From Nitrospirota bacterium (lineage in GTDB: Bacteria > Nitrospirota > Thermodesulfovibrionia > SZUA-242), in assembly GCA_016212095.1 (NCBI GenBank), contig JACRHH010000025.1, forward strand, positions 1 through 64,000: DNA of 64,000 bases. Direction: 5' to 3'. The translations under genes were made by a program, and so were the position numbers. The notes beneath the pieces were generated by a model. The model worked only from the letters and a program-made list of their open reading frames with translations, was not told the origin of the DNA and did no database searches. Positions 24,423 to 33,115 of this stretch are shown piece after piece; the stretch's first letter is position 1; each line of letters opens with the position of its first letter.

Positions 24423-25073
24423 ATGAACGCAAAAACCTTTTCCGCAATTGCCGCCTCGGTTTTCCTTCTGGCTTTTCAGATCCCCGCCTCATTTGCCGCT
24501 GATACGTCGGCTTGCCACTGTTTCCAGAACCGAACATACGATCAGGCGCGGAAAGCCTCAGCCGACGAGTACATATTGGCAACCGGCTTCAATTCGCTTC
24601 TGTCCGGCCATTTCGGCATCATGAAGCGCGACATTATCATGGCGCGGATGAACGGCGTGGATGGCGACGACATGCTTGTTGCGCTTTATGCGGCCCGAAA
24701 GGGAGGGCGTGATTACGGCGTTCTTCTGGACAAGCGCAATGCTGGTGCTTCGTGGCAAACCATTCTTGTGCAGGCAGAGATGCCGCCGGGGCTTTCGAAG
24801 AGCGTTACCGTTGCTGAAGCGGCGGGAATCGATACCGTTGCGCGGTATTTCGGCGTCGGCGCGTCGGATGTTGCCACGTTTCGCAAATCAGGATTCAGCC
24901 TGAAGGAAACCGCCTTGCTGTTTGGCTTGGCCCGCAAGACCGGCAGGCCCGCGTCGGAATTCGCCGGCATGTCGCGCAAGGCACGGAAAAGCTGGGGCGA
25001 AATAGCGCATGAAATCGGGGTCGAGCCGCAGGCGGTGGGGCCGATGATAGAGATGTTGGCGGATCAACACTGA
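24423..25073 (+). CDS. Secreted protein of unknown function
   Basis: The 216-residue protein starts with a signal peptide (cleavage likely after SFAA, near residue 26). A CHCF motif follows near the mature N-terminus. The rest is mostly helical, with short repeated helix-turn elements around residues 95-215 (SKSVTVAEAAGIDTVARYFG, DVATFRKSGFSLKETALLFG) that look like helix-hairpin units. No family was recognised. It is transcribed in the same direction as its neighbours with gaps of about 70-95 bases. Confidence 0.7.
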   Translation: MNAKTFSAIAASVFLLAFQIPASFAADTSACHCFQNRTYDQARKASADEYILATGFNSLLSGHFGIMKRDIIMARMNGVDGDDMLVALYAARKGGRDYGVLLDKRNAGASWQTILVQAEMPPGLSKSVTVAEAAGIDTVARYFGVGASDVATFRKSGFSLKETALLFGLARKTGRPASEFAGMSRKARKSWGEIAHEIGVEPQAVGPMIEMLADQH

Positions 25074-25114
25074 TCGTTGAGGTATATGTAAGTTCGTATG
25101 AATGGCTTGACAGT

Positions 25115-25145
25115 ATGCATATGGTTTTGGCATGTTAATATGCAT
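25115..25145. promoter_or_regulatory. Inverted repeat over the vapB start (putative operator)
   Basis: ATGCATAT (25115-25122) and its reverse complement ATATGCAT (25138-25145) are separated by 15 bases. The right arm touches the vapB ATG. VapBC complexes usually repress their own promoter by binding such repeats. Confidence 0.5.
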
Positions 25146-25356
25146 GAGAACGACGCTCAATATAGATGACGAACTGATTGCAAAGGCCAGCGAGTATACC
25201 GGCGAAAGCGAGAAGACCAAGATTGTCAGGATGGCTCTCAGGTTGCTTGTCCAGTTTGAGGCGGCCAAGCGTCTTGCGGCCATTGGCGGAACCATGCCCG
25301 ATCTTGAAGTTCCCCCGCGTAGGCGGTTGGATAGGCCTGATGGGTCTGTTGCGTGA
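25144..25356 (+). CDS. vapB: VapB-type antitoxin
   Basis: The 70-residue antitoxin starts MRTTLNIDDELI, typical of VapB/DUF2191 ribbon-helix-helix proteins, followed by SEKTKIVRMALRLLVQFEAA. A C-terminal tail would occupy the toxin active site. The ATG at 25144 fits the family start; an ATG at 25132 adds four residues. It overlaps vapC by four bases (GTGA). The tail is rich in Pro and Arg (VPPRRRLDRP). Confidence 0.85.
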   Translation: MRTTLNIDDELIAKASEYTGESEKTKIVRMALRLLVQFEAAKRLAAIGGTMPDLEVPPRRRLDRPDGSVA

Positions 25357-25715
25357 TTTTGGCTGATACCTCCATATGGATTGAACATTTCCGCAGTGGC
25401 TTGCCGGAGTTTGCCTCGTTACTATCCGAAGGCTCTATTCTGGCGCATCCTGTGATAATCGGGGAACTTGCAACCGGTAATCTGCGCAACCGTGCTCAGG
25501 TATTGGCGCAGCTTGACGTCCTTCCGCGGGCAACATGCGGTTCTAACGAGGAGTGTATGCTTTTTCTGGAACAAAGACGGCTTTACGGACGCGGTATCGG
25601 CTGGAATGATATTCAGATACTTGTCGCTTCCCGACTGTCCGGTTCGGCATTATGGTCTGTGGATCGCCGACTGATGGAGGCGGCGTCTGAGTTGGGAATT
25701 GCGTATACTGCGTGA
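25353..25715 (+). CDS. vapC: VapC-type PIN ribonuclease toxin
   Basis: The 120-residue PIN-domain protein has the conserved acids Asp5 (ILADTSIWIEHF), Glu38 (VIIGELATG), Asp86 (GIGWNDIQILVASRL) and Asp104 (LWSVDRRLM), all needed for Mg-dependent RNA cleavage. It is translated from a GTG overlapping the antitoxin stop. All four acids are intact, so the toxin is probably functional. Confidence 0.92.
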   Translation: MILADTSIWIEHFRSGLPEFASLLSEGSILAHPVIIGELATGNLRNRAQVLAQLDVLPRATCGSNEECMLFLEQRRLYGRGIGWNDIQILVASRLSGSALWSVDRRLMEAASELGIAYTA

Positions 25716-25797
25716 CCTTATGTCACAAGCTTTCACGAAACCCGCCGAATTGTGTATTGATCATAATGTATCGCAGTATTAATAACGGAGCCGCATT

Positions 25798-27120
25798 TTG
25801 AAATTACTTCTCGTATCCCCGCCGTTTGGCGAAAAAGGACAGATGTCGCAGGGGCTTCCCATCGCCCCGCCGGTGCTCGAATATCTTGCCGGACTTACAG
25901 CAGCCGTTCGTCCGGATGTCGGCGTCTCGCTTCACGACGCAAACAAAATACTGTTCACGCCCGAAACCGCGCGCGATTACGACCTGATCGGCTTTACCGT
26001 GCTTACGCCTCAGGCTCCGTGGGTCTACCGCATGGCGGACGAGCTTCGCAAGACCGGCAAGACGGTTATTGCCGGCGGCATTCACGTTACCGCGCTTCCG
26101 GGCGAGGCCGCGCCGCATCTCGACGCTCTGGTTCTTGGCGAGGCCGAGCTTGTATGGAAGCAACTGCTGGATGATTTCGACCGCAGGGCGCTGAAACCGG
26201 TGTATCAGGGCGAATACGCGCCGCTTGAGAACCTGTCGCGCCCGGTAACCAACCTGTTGAAAAACAAGGGTTATGTTTACGGCTATTTCCAGACATCGCG
26301 CGGATGTCCGTATAAATGCAGCTTTTGTTCCGTGCATAAATTCTTCGGCGGACGTGTGCGGATGCGCCCGATCAAGGACGTTGTGGAAGAAGTTGCGGCC
26401 AGCAAATGGCGGCTCTTCTGGGGCATCGACGACAATATCTGGGGCGTTGACATGGAACGCTCCATCGAGCTTTACGCCGAGATGGGACGAAGCGTTCGCG
26501 GAAAATGGTGGTTCGGTTCGGGCGATCTGGCAACCGTGCAGCACAAGCGATCCGGCGAACTGCTTGAAAACGCAAGAAAAGCCGGGCTTACGGCTGTGCT
26601 TGTGGGCTGGGAGTCGAACAATCAGGCCACGTTGAAGGAGTATCGGGCAGTCGGCAAGCAGGGCGGCGACAGGCGGGACGCCATAAAGAAGATACGCGAT
26701 CACGGCATCGAGGTGATGCTGTTCATCATCGTTGGCGGACGTCAGGACACGCGGCGCGATTTCGACGGCATTCTGGAGCTATGCGACGAGCTAAAGGTGA
26801 GCGCCCACCCTGTGATGACCACTCCGCTTCCCGGAACCGAACTTTACAAGGAATACGAGCCGTATCTGATTCCGGGCATGGACTGGGACACATACGACGG
26901 GAATCATGCGCTTTTCACGCACGACACAATGTCGCCTCAGGAGCGCGAAGAGGCTCTGGTTCGGTTGCGCGCCCAGATTTTCACCATGCCGCGCATCATC
27001 AGCCGCATCCCTCAAATCTCATGGAAAGGCTTTCCGATGAGCCATGTCACATCGTGGATGATCCAGTACCCGCAGGGCAGGGCGTTCACCGAATACGCGC
27101 GAATGAAGGGTATGTTGTGA
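25798..27120 (+). CDS. B12-binding radical SAM enzyme (first of two)
   Basis: The 440-residue protein has an N-terminal cobalamin-binding Rossmann domain (MKLLLVSPPFG, VIAGGIHVTALP) and a radical SAM core with the cluster motif CxxxCxxC in SRGCPYKCSFCSV near residue 170. The TTG start at 25798 follows CGGAG. This architecture is shared by methyltransferases and cyclases of lipid, hopanoid, tetrapyrrole and antibiotic pathways; the substrate cannot be assigned. A related enzyme follows 54 bases downstream. Confidence 0.9.
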   Translation: MKLLLVSPPFGEKGQMSQGLPIAPPVLEYLAGLTAAVRPDVGVSLHDANKILFTPETARDYDLIGFTVLTPQAPWVYRMADELRKTGKTVIAGGIHVTALPGEAAPHLDALVLGEAELVWKQLLDDFDRRALKPVYQGEYAPLENLSRPVTNLLKNKGYVYGYFQTSRGCPYKCSFCSVHKFFGGRVRMRPIKDVVEEVAASKWRLFWGIDDNIWGVDMERSIELYAEMGRSVRGKWWFGSGDLATVQHKRSGELLENARKAGLTAVLVGWESNNQATLKEYRAVGKQGGDRRDAIKKIRDHGIEVMLFIIVGGRQDTRRDFDGILELCDELKVSAHPVMTTPLPGTELYKEYEPYLIPGMDWDTYDGNHALFTHDTMSPQEREEALVRLRAQIFTMPRIISRIPQISWKGFPMSHVTSWMIQYPQGRAFTEYARMKGML

Positions 27121-27174
27121 TTCAACGCTTCCGGTGTGGAAAAATTGGCATGGTGTCGGATAATATAACAGTCT

Positions 27175-28632
27175 ATGGCTAAATTACTGTTTATCACTCC
27201 GCCTTACCATGCCGGCGTCGTCGAGGTCGCAGGAAAATGGGTTCCGCTCTATCTGGTGACAATTGCAGGTTCGGCAATTGCGGCGGGCCACGATGCGGCT
27301 ATCTACGACTCGATGACAAAAGATGTCGGCTTCGACGAAATCGCCGAAAAAATAAGGGAATACAAGCCGGATTACGTACTTTGCTCTGTAATCACCAGCA
27401 CATGCCCCGACGCGATCAAGGTGTTCGAGCTTGCCAAAGGCATCGATCCGGCGATAACAACCATCGCGGGCGGCATTCATGCAAGCTTCATGTACGAGGA
27501 GATGTTCGCCACCACATCCGCGCTCGATTACGTTGTGATCGGCGAGGGCGAGGTAACGCTTGTGGAACTTCTCGACTGCCTCTCAAACGGCGGCGGGGTT
27601 TCCAGTGTGAAGGGCATCGCGTACCGCGATGGCGGCGGCATTGCCAAAACAGGAAAGCGCGGTTTCATTCACGATCTCGATTCGCTGCCGTTTGCATGGG
27701 ATCTGCTCGACTGGCGGGATTACACTTATTTCATCCTGCCCGGTTCGCGTCTTGGTGCGATAGACACCTCGCGCGGCTGCGACAAGGACTGCACGTTCTG
27801 TTCTCAGCAGAAGTTCTGGGAGCGTTCATGGCGCGCCCGTTCGCCGGAAGCGATTGTTGCCGAGATGGAAACTCTCAAGGAAAAGCACGGAGTGGATGTG
27901 ATCCTGTTCACCGATGACTATCCCACGCCCGACCGCGCGCGCTGGGAGCGTCTGCTCGATCTTTTGATAGAGCGCGATCTTGGCATCAGCATCCTGATGG
28001 AGACCCGCGCCGGAGACATCATCCGCGACCGCGATATTCTTGACAAATACCGCAGGGCCGGGATTATTCATATCTATGTGGGCACGGAGGCGACAGATCA
28101 GGCAACGCTCAACCTGCTGAAAAAAGATCTGAGCATCGAGGATGCGAAGGAGGCGCTTCGCCTCTGCCGCGAGCACAATATCATCACTGAAACGTCGATG
28201 ATACTCGGTTTCCCCGACGACACGCCGGAATCGATGGCCAGAACCATCGAGCTTGCAAAGGAATACAACCCGGACTTCGCGCATTTCCTGGCGATTGCCC
28301 CGTGGCCGTATTCCGACATATATCCTGAACTGAAGCCGTTTATCGAGGAGAGCGACTACCGGAAATACAACCTGATCGATCCGATTCTGAAGCCCAGGAA
28401 CATGACGCGCGAGGATGTGGACAGGGCGATAGTGACCGGATACAGAAAGTTCTACATGGGCAAGTTCATGGAGATGCTGACATCCGGCGACGAGTTCAAG
28501 CGCCGCTACATGCTGAGCGCGATGCAGCGCATGATGAACAACTCGTTCATCAAGAAAAAGCTCGGAATGCTGGGCGGCGAGATGCCTGAAGAGATTCGCA
28601 AGATCGTCTATTCCGGCCATCCGATGACCTGA
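27175..28632 (+). CDS. B12-binding radical SAM enzyme (second of two)
   Basis: The 485-residue protein has the same layout: a B12-binding domain (MAKLLFITPPYHAG, TTIAGGIHASFMYEE, YVVIGEGEVTLVELL), then a radical SAM core with CxxxCxxC in SRGCDKDCTFCSQ near residue 205. A C-terminal helical part follows (DIYPELKPFIEES to the end). It resembles BchE-type members in domain order only. The two enzymes probably act on the same or sequential substrates. No biosynthetic partner genes are adjacent. Confidence 0.9.
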   Translation: MAKLLFITPPYHAGVVEVAGKWVPLYLVTIAGSAIAAGHDAAIYDSMTKDVGFDEIAEKIREYKPDYVLCSVITSTCPDAIKVFELAKGIDPAITTIAGGIHASFMYEEMFATTSALDYVVIGEGEVTLVELLDCLSNGGGVSSVKGIAYRDGGGIAKTGKRGFIHDLDSLPFAWDLLDWRDYTYFILPGSRLGAIDTSRGCDKDCTFCSQQKFWERSWRARSPEAIVAEMETLKEKHGVDVILFTDDYPTPDRARWERLLDLLIERDLGISILMETRAGDIIRDRDILDKYRRAGIIHIYVGTEATDQATLNLLKKDLSIEDAKEALRLCREHNIITETSMILGFPDDTPESMARTIELAKEYNPDFAHFLAIAPWPYSDIYPELKPFIEESDYRKYNLIDPILKPRNMTREDVDRAIVTGYRKFYMGKFMEMLTSGDEFKRRYMLSAMQRMMNNSFIKKKLGMLGGEMPEEIRKIVYSGHPMT

Positions 28633-28653
28633 TACGGCCTTATATTGTATAAT
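28624..28653 (+). promoter_or_regulatory. Promoter of rpmE
   Basis: TATAAT (28648-28653) is preceded at an 18-base spacing by ATGACC (28624-28629), a partial match to TTGACA. The start would lie about 45 bases before rpmE. Confidence 0.5.
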
Positions 28654-28705
28654 TTGCGTTCGTTCTGCTAATTTAGTTCCAGTTTCAATTACGGGAGGTT
28701 TTTAA

Positions 28706-28984
28706 GTGAAGGAAGGTATTCATCCGAAATATGAGGTTGTCAAGGCCATCTGCGCCTGCGGCGAGACGTTCGAGACGAAGTCAACGATAAAGGCGATACA
28801 TACCGAAATCTGCTCGAAGTGTCATCCGTTTTTCACCGGCCAGCAGAAACTGGTGGACAGGGAAGGCCGTGTTGACAGGTTCAAGAAGAAATACGCGGCG
28901 GCAGCCGACGCCGCAACCGCGGTGAAGGCACATGCTCAGACACAGGCAAAACCTGTGTCCAGGGCGAAGGCCAAGTCGAAGTAG
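28706..28984 (+). CDS. rpmE: Ribosomal protein L31
   Basis: The 92-residue protein has the L31 core [20 protein letters not shown] and the zinc-binding cysteines CxC and CxxC ([19 protein letters not shown]), so it is the C+ form. A longer Ala/Lys-rich tail than usual (about 20 residues) follows RVDRFKKKY. The GTG start at 28706 has GGGAGG upstream. Confidence 0.96.
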   Translation: MKEGIHPKYEVVKAICACGETFETKSTIKAIHTEICSKCHPFFTGQQKLVDREGRVDRFKKKYAAAADAATAVKAHAQTQAKPVSRAKAKSK

Positions 28985-28999
28985 CAAGCCGTAATCGAA

Positions 29000-29038
29000 A
29001 GGCAGGGCGTCCGCGCGCGCGGATTCCCTGTCTTTTTT
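29000..29038 (+). terminator. Intrinsic terminator between rpmE and prfA
   Basis: GGCAGGG with GTCCGCG on the left pairs with CGCGGAT and CCCTGTC on the right, followed by TTTTTT. It lies 16 bases after rpmE and probably lowers read-through into prfA. Confidence 0.75.
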
Positions 29039-29060
29039 GCGTTTTAATGAAGGTAATCGA

Positions 29061-30125
29061 ATGATAGATAAACTCAGGGCGATACGCGAGCGTTACGATG
29101 AGCTTACCCGGCGGATGACCGACCCGGCTGTGCTGTCCGATCAGGACGCATACCGCAAGGTCTCTATCGAGCAGTCGGAGCTTGCCGATCCGGCGGAAAA
29201 GATCAGGGCCTACGAGAAGCTTCTTGCCGAAATTGCCGAGGCGGAGGAAATTATTGCGTCTTCCGACGATGCCGAACTGAAGGAGATGGCGCGGGCCGAG
29301 ATCGAGCCGCTTCGCGCGCGCAGGGCGTTTGCTGAGGAAGACCTTAAGCTGATGCTTCTGCCAAAAGACCCGCGCGACGCCAAAAGCGTTATTCTTGAAA
29401 TACGCGCCGGAACCGGCGGCGACGAGGCTGCGCTTTTTGCCGCGAACCTTTTCCGGATGTACTCGAAATACGCCGACGCCAAGGGCTGGAAGGTTGGCCT
29501 GATCGACATCAGCGACACCGGCATCGGCGGCATCAAGGAGGTTACGGCCTCGGTTGAGGGGCGCGGCGTTTTCAGCCGCCTGAAGTATGAAAGCGGCGTT
29601 CACCGCGTTCAGCGCGTTCCGGTCACGGAAGCGTCGGGGCGTATTCATACCTCAGCCGCCACGGTTGCCGTGCTGCCGGAAGCTGAAGATGTAGATATAA
29701 AAATCGCCGAAAAAGACCTCAGAATAGACACCTTCTGTTCGTCCGGCGCCGGCGGCCAGAGCGTGAACACGACATATTCGGCTGTGCGCATCGTGCATAT
29801 TCCAACCGGAATAGTGGTGCAGTGCCAGGACGAACGCTCGCAGACGAAAAACCGCGACAAGGCGCTGAAGGTTCTTCGCGCGCGGCTGTATGACGCTGAA
29901 CAGGCCCGGCTGGAAAGCGAGCGCTCGCAGGACAGGAAAACACAGGTTGGCTCCGGCGACAGAAGCGAGCGCATACGCACATATAATTTTCCGCAGAACC
30001 GCATGACCGACCACCGCATCGGCCTCACGCTTCACCGCCTTGACGCCGTGATGGAGGGCGACATCGACGAGGTTCTGGACGCGCTTGTCACCCATTACAA
30101 CGCCGAAAGGCTGAAGGAAGCGTAA
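29061..30125 (+). CDS. prfA: Peptide chain release factor 1
   Basis: Release factor 1 recognises UAA and UAG stop codons; it is 354 residues long. It shows the RF1 codon-recognition PxT (PVT in [15 protein letters not shown]) and the catalytic GGQ loop ([12 protein letters not shown]). Ser follows GGQ where His is common. The ATG at 29061 with AAGGT upstream is chosen over a TTG at 29037 inside the terminator. The stop overlaps the prmC start by one base. Confidence 0.97.
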   Translation: MIDKLRAIRERYDELTRRMTDPAVLSDQDAYRKVSIEQSELADPAEKIRAYEKLLAEIAEAEEIIASSDDAELKEMARAEIEPLRARRAFAEEDLKLMLLPKDPRDAKSVILEIRAGTGGDEAALFAANLFRMYSKYADAKGWKVGLIDISDTGIGGIKEVTASVEGRGVFSRLKYESGVHRVQRVPVTEASGRIHTSAATVAVLPEAEDVDIKIAEKDLRIDTFCSSGAGGQSVNTTYSAVRIVHIPTGIVVQCQDERSQTKNRDKALKVLRARLYDAEQARLESERSQDRKTQVGSGDRSERIRTYNFPQNRMTDHRIGLTLHRLDAVMEGDIDEVLDALVTHYNAERLKEA

Positions 30126-30979
30126 TGCCGGTTGCCGCCAGCTCCGTCATCCGCGCCGGATCGGAGATTCTTCAGGCAGCCGGAATCGAAGGGCGCGAGG
30201 CCGAAATTCTGTTCCTGTGCACATTTGCCGCCAGCCGCGCCTCCCTGTACCGCGACAATCCGGAAATCGCCGAATCCGACCGCAGTCGCTTTCTTGACCG
30301 CGTGAAACGGCGCGCCGCTCGCGAGCCAATGAACTATATAACAGGAGATGTTGAATTCCTCGGCCTTCGCCTGAGTGTCGGCTCCGGCGTGCTTATTCCG
30401 CGCCCCGAAACCGAATGGTGGCTGGATGCGCTGATCAAGCGGCTGCGCGGCAACGCCTTCAAGCCGCGCAGTGTACTCGACCTGTGCGCCGGTTCGGGCT
30501 GCATCGGATTGGCGCTTGCGCGCGAGTTCCCGGGCGCCGAAGTGGTTGCCGTCGATATTTCGCCTGATGCGCTTCTATACGCGCGCGAAAACGCCGCGAT
30601 AAACGGGGTGGCGAACATCTCTTTTGTCGAGGGCGATCTGTTCGGGCCGCTGCCACCAGATTCATCGTTTGACCTGATCGTGTCAAATCCACCATATATT
30701 GCGGTGTCCGAATTAAAAAAGCTTGAGCCGGAAGTCAGGCTGTGGGAGCCGCATGTTGCGCTTGCGGGCGGCGATGACGGGCTGGATTTCTACCGGGCGA
30801 TATTTGCCGATATACGGCGGTTTGTTAGCGATGACGCGGTTGTTGCCGTTGAAACCGGAAGCGGGCAGGGCGCGTCGGTGCGCGAAATGATGGCAGTCGC
30901 CGGGTTTGGAAATGCGAAAATATTTTATGATTATGCGGGGCATGACCGCGCGGTGTTTGGAAGCATAAAGGAAATTTAA
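30125..30979 (+). CDS. prmC: Release factor glutamine methyltransferase
   Basis: This enzyme N5-methylates the glutamine of the release-factor GGQ motif using SAM. The 284-residue protein has an N-terminal helical domain, the SAM-binding loop (LDLCAGSGCIGLALAREFPG) and the substrate-glutamine motif NPPY (LIVSNPPYIA). The ATG overlaps the prfA stop, and murA starts directly after its stop. The prfA-prmC order is conserved in many bacteria. Confidence 0.96.
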   Translation: MPVAASSVIRAGSEILQAAGIEGREAEILFLCTFAASRASLYRDNPEIAESDRSRFLDRVKRRAAREPMNYITGDVEFLGLRLSVGSGVLIPRPETEWWLDALIKRLRGNAFKPRSVLDLCAGSGCIGLALAREFPGAEVVAVDISPDALLYARENAAINGVANISFVEGDLFGPLPPDSSFDLIVSNPPYIAVSELKKLEPEVRLWEPHVALAGGDDGLDFYRAIFADIRRFVSDDAVVAVETGSGQGASVREMMAVAGFGNAKIFYDYAGHDRAVFGSIKEI

Positions 30980-32236
30980 ATGGACAAACTTGTAATACGC
31001 GGCGGCAACAGGCTGTCGGGCGAGGTTTCGGCAAGCGGGGCCAAAAACGCGGTTCTTCCGCTCATGACGTCGGCCATTCTGGCGTCTGGCCGGTCATCGT
31101 TTTCGAACGTGCCGGATCTGAAAGACGTGCGGACGATGGGACGGCTTCTGGAACATATGGGCGCGGCTGTGTCGTTCGGCAATGGAACGCTCGATGTCGA
31201 TACGTCAAACTTGAACGCATTCGATGCGCCATACGATCTGGTGCGGACGATGCGGGCGTCGGTGCTTGTTCTTGGGCCGCTTGTGGCGCGGATGGGAAGC
31301 GCGCGCGTTTCGCTTCCGGGCGGATGCGCCATCGGCGCGCGTCCGATCAACCTGCACCTTAAGGGCCTCGAAAAGATGGGCGCGAAGATCGTGCTGGAAG
31401 GCGGCTACGTTCATGCCTCGGTGAGCGGGCGGCTGCGCGGAGCGCGGATAACATTCGACATCCCTACCGTGACCGGAACCGAAAACCTGATGATGGCGGC
31501 GGCGCTGGCCGACGGCGACACAATTATCGAAAACGCGGCTTGCGAGCCGGAAGTTACCGATCTGGCCGATGCTCTCGTCAAGATGGGCGCGAGGATAAGC
31601 GGCGCGGGAACTCCGAAGGTTCGGATCACGGGGGTGGAAAACCTTGCACCGGTTACACATGCCGTTATTCCCGACCGGATCGAAACAGGCACTTTCATGG
31701 TTGCCGCCGGAATCACGGGCGGCGACATTTTCATACGCGGAGGCAGGCTCGATCATCTTGAGGCTGTGGCCGAAAAACTCCGCGAGATTGGAATTGTTGT
31801 GGCCGAGGCTCCGGGCGGCGTGCGGGCGTGGGCCAACGGCAGCCTTGGCGCGGTAGATATAAAAACGATGCCGTTTCCGGGTTTTCCCACCGACATGCAG
31901 GCACAGCTCATGGCGTTTCTTTCGGTGGTCAGCGGCATGAGCGTGATTACCGAGAGCATCTTTGAAAACCGCTACATGCATGTTGCCGAACTTGACAGGC
32001 TTGGCGCGGATATTCGTGTTGACGGCTCGGTTGCCAAGGTGCGCGGAGTGCCGAGCCTTAAGGGGGCCGACGTGATGGCCACCGATCTTCGCGCCAGCGC
32101 GTCTTTGGTGCTTGCGGGGCTTGTTGCGAACGGCGTAACCACGGTTCACCGCATTTACCATCTCGATCGGGGTTACGACGGAATCGAGAAAAAACTCACG
32201 GCGCTTGGGGCCGACATCAGGCGCGAGCGTGATTGA
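30980..32236 (+). CDS. murA: UDP-N-acetylglucosamine 1-carboxyvinyltransferase
   Basis: MurA carries out the first committed step of peptidoglycan synthesis, adding enolpyruvate to UDP-GlcNAc. The length of 418 residues is standard. The N-terminus ([24 protein letters not shown]) is typical. The catalytic Cys116 in [11 protein letters not shown] is the residue attacked by fosfomycin. The ATG follows the prmC stop without a gap. Confidence 0.97.
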   Translation: MDKLVIRGGNRLSGEVSASGAKNAVLPLMTSAILASGRSSFSNVPDLKDVRTMGRLLEHMGAAVSFGNGTLDVDTSNLNAFDAPYDLVRTMRASVLVLGPLVARMGSARVSLPGGCAIGARPINLHLKGLEKMGAKIVLEGGYVHASVSGRLRGARITFDIPTVTGTENLMMAAALADGDTIIENAACEPEVTDLADALVKMGARISGAGTPKVRITGVENLAPVTHAVIPDRIETGTFMVAAGITGGDIFIRGGRLDHLEAVAEKLREIGIVVAEAPGGVRAWANGSLGAVDIKTMPFPGFPTDMQAQLMAFLSVVSGMSVITESIFENRYMHVAELDRLGADIRVDGSVAKVRGVPSLKGADVMATDLRASASLVLAGLVANGVTTVHRIYHLDRGYDGIEKKLTALGADIRRERD

Positions 32237-32237
32237 C

Positions 32238-32684
32238 ATGGACAGCGTTGAGATATTCGCCGATGGCGCGTGCAAGGGAAATCCGGGGCCGGGCGGATAC
32301 GGCGCGATTCTGCGAGCAGGCGCGACCGAGAAGGAACTGTCCGGCTTCGATCCGGAAACCACGAACAACCGCATGGAGATGATGGCAGTGATCGTTGCGC
32401 TGGAGGCGCTTAAGCGCCCGTGCAGGGTGACTGTTACAACCGATTCCAACTACGTTGTAAAAGGCATGAGCCAGTGGGTTCATTCGTGGCGGAAAAACGG
32501 CTGGCGGACATCGAGCAAATCTGAGGTTCTGAACCGTGATCTTTGGCTCAGGCTTCTGGCGGCGGCGGAAAAGCATGTTGTTTCGTGGCAATGGGTTCGC
32601 GGACATGTGGGACATGTTGAAAACGAACGGTGCGACAGCCTGGCGCGTGAGGCTATTGTCACGGCCTCGCGATCGAGGCCGTAG
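32238..32684 (+). CDS. rnhA: Ribonuclease HI
   Basis: The enzyme cleaves RNA in RNA-DNA hybrids; it is 148 residues long. Catalytic acids are visible: Asp9 ([15 protein letters not shown]), Glu47 (NNRMEMMAV), Asp69 (TTDSNYV) and a late Asp ([10 protein letters not shown]) with the preceding His in VRGHVGH. The ATG at 32238 lies one base after the murA stop region; a GTG at 32229 is also possible. Confidence 0.95.
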   Translation: MDSVEIFADGACKGNPGPGGYGAILRAGATEKELSGFDPETTNNRMEMMAVIVALEALKRPCRVTVTTDSNYVVKGMSQWVHSWRKNGWRTSSKSEVLNRDLWLRLLAAAEKHVVSWQWVRGHVGHVENERCDSLAREAIVTASRSRP

Positions 32685-32689
32685 ATGCA

Positions 32690-33016
32690 ATGCCTGAACG
32701 GGAAAAAAGCAATACAGGCTTCACGATAGAAGTATCCGACGAGCATGTCCGGCGCGAGAAGGCTCGCGCGCGAGAGCTTCGCAATACCGGATGGTGGAAG
32801 CAAAATATTGCGCACGGAGTTTGCTACTACTGCGGCGGAAGCTTCCCGAAGGATGCGCTTACGATGGATCATGTAGTGCCACTTGCGCGCGGCGGGGTGA
32901 GTTCAAAGGCCAATTGCGTGGTTGCGTGCAAGGAATGCAACAATAGCAAGAAATACCTTCTGCCTATGGAGTGGGAGGAATATCTTGCGCGGCATCGCGT
33001 GGATGCCGAAAAATAA
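32690..33016 (+). CDS. HNH endonuclease domain protein
   Basis: The 108-residue protein has an HNH/McrA-like fold: CYYCGG, then MDHVVPLARGG with the catalytic His, and VACKECNNSKK with the second zinc CxxC and Asn. It starts 5 bases after rnhA. Proteins of this size next to housekeeping genes are common and their role is not known. Confidence 0.85.
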   Translation: MPEREKSNTGFTIEVSDEHVRREKARARELRNTGWWKQNIAHGVCYYCGGSFPKDALTMDHVVPLARGGVSSKANCVVACKECNNSKKYLLPMEWEEYLARHRVDAEK

Positions 33017-33054
33017 AGACGGGGCCATATTTTGCCGATTATGTGGAAGGTTGC

Positions 33055-33099
33055 ACCGCCCCCAACCCGCTCCTTGGCAAGGGGGGGCGAGGGGACGGT
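33055..33099. repeat. Imperfect GC-rich palindrome before the PilZ-DnaJ gene
   Basis: The segment runs from ACCGCCCCC to GACGGT around CCTTGGCAAGG, an imperfect inverted repeat of about 45 bases. It is built like the elements at 3705-3757 but differs in sequence. Confidence 0.6.
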
Positions 33100-33115
33100 C
33101 TGAATTCATAAACGT

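Noticed and set aside
25107-25141. TTGACA at 25107 with TAATAT at 25136 as the vapB promoter
   Set aside because: The spacer is 23 bases and no suitable -10 box lies at 16-18 bases.
31205-32449. Minus-strand 414-codon frame opposite murA and rnhA
   Set aside because: It spans two certain genes on the other strand and has no recognisable motif.
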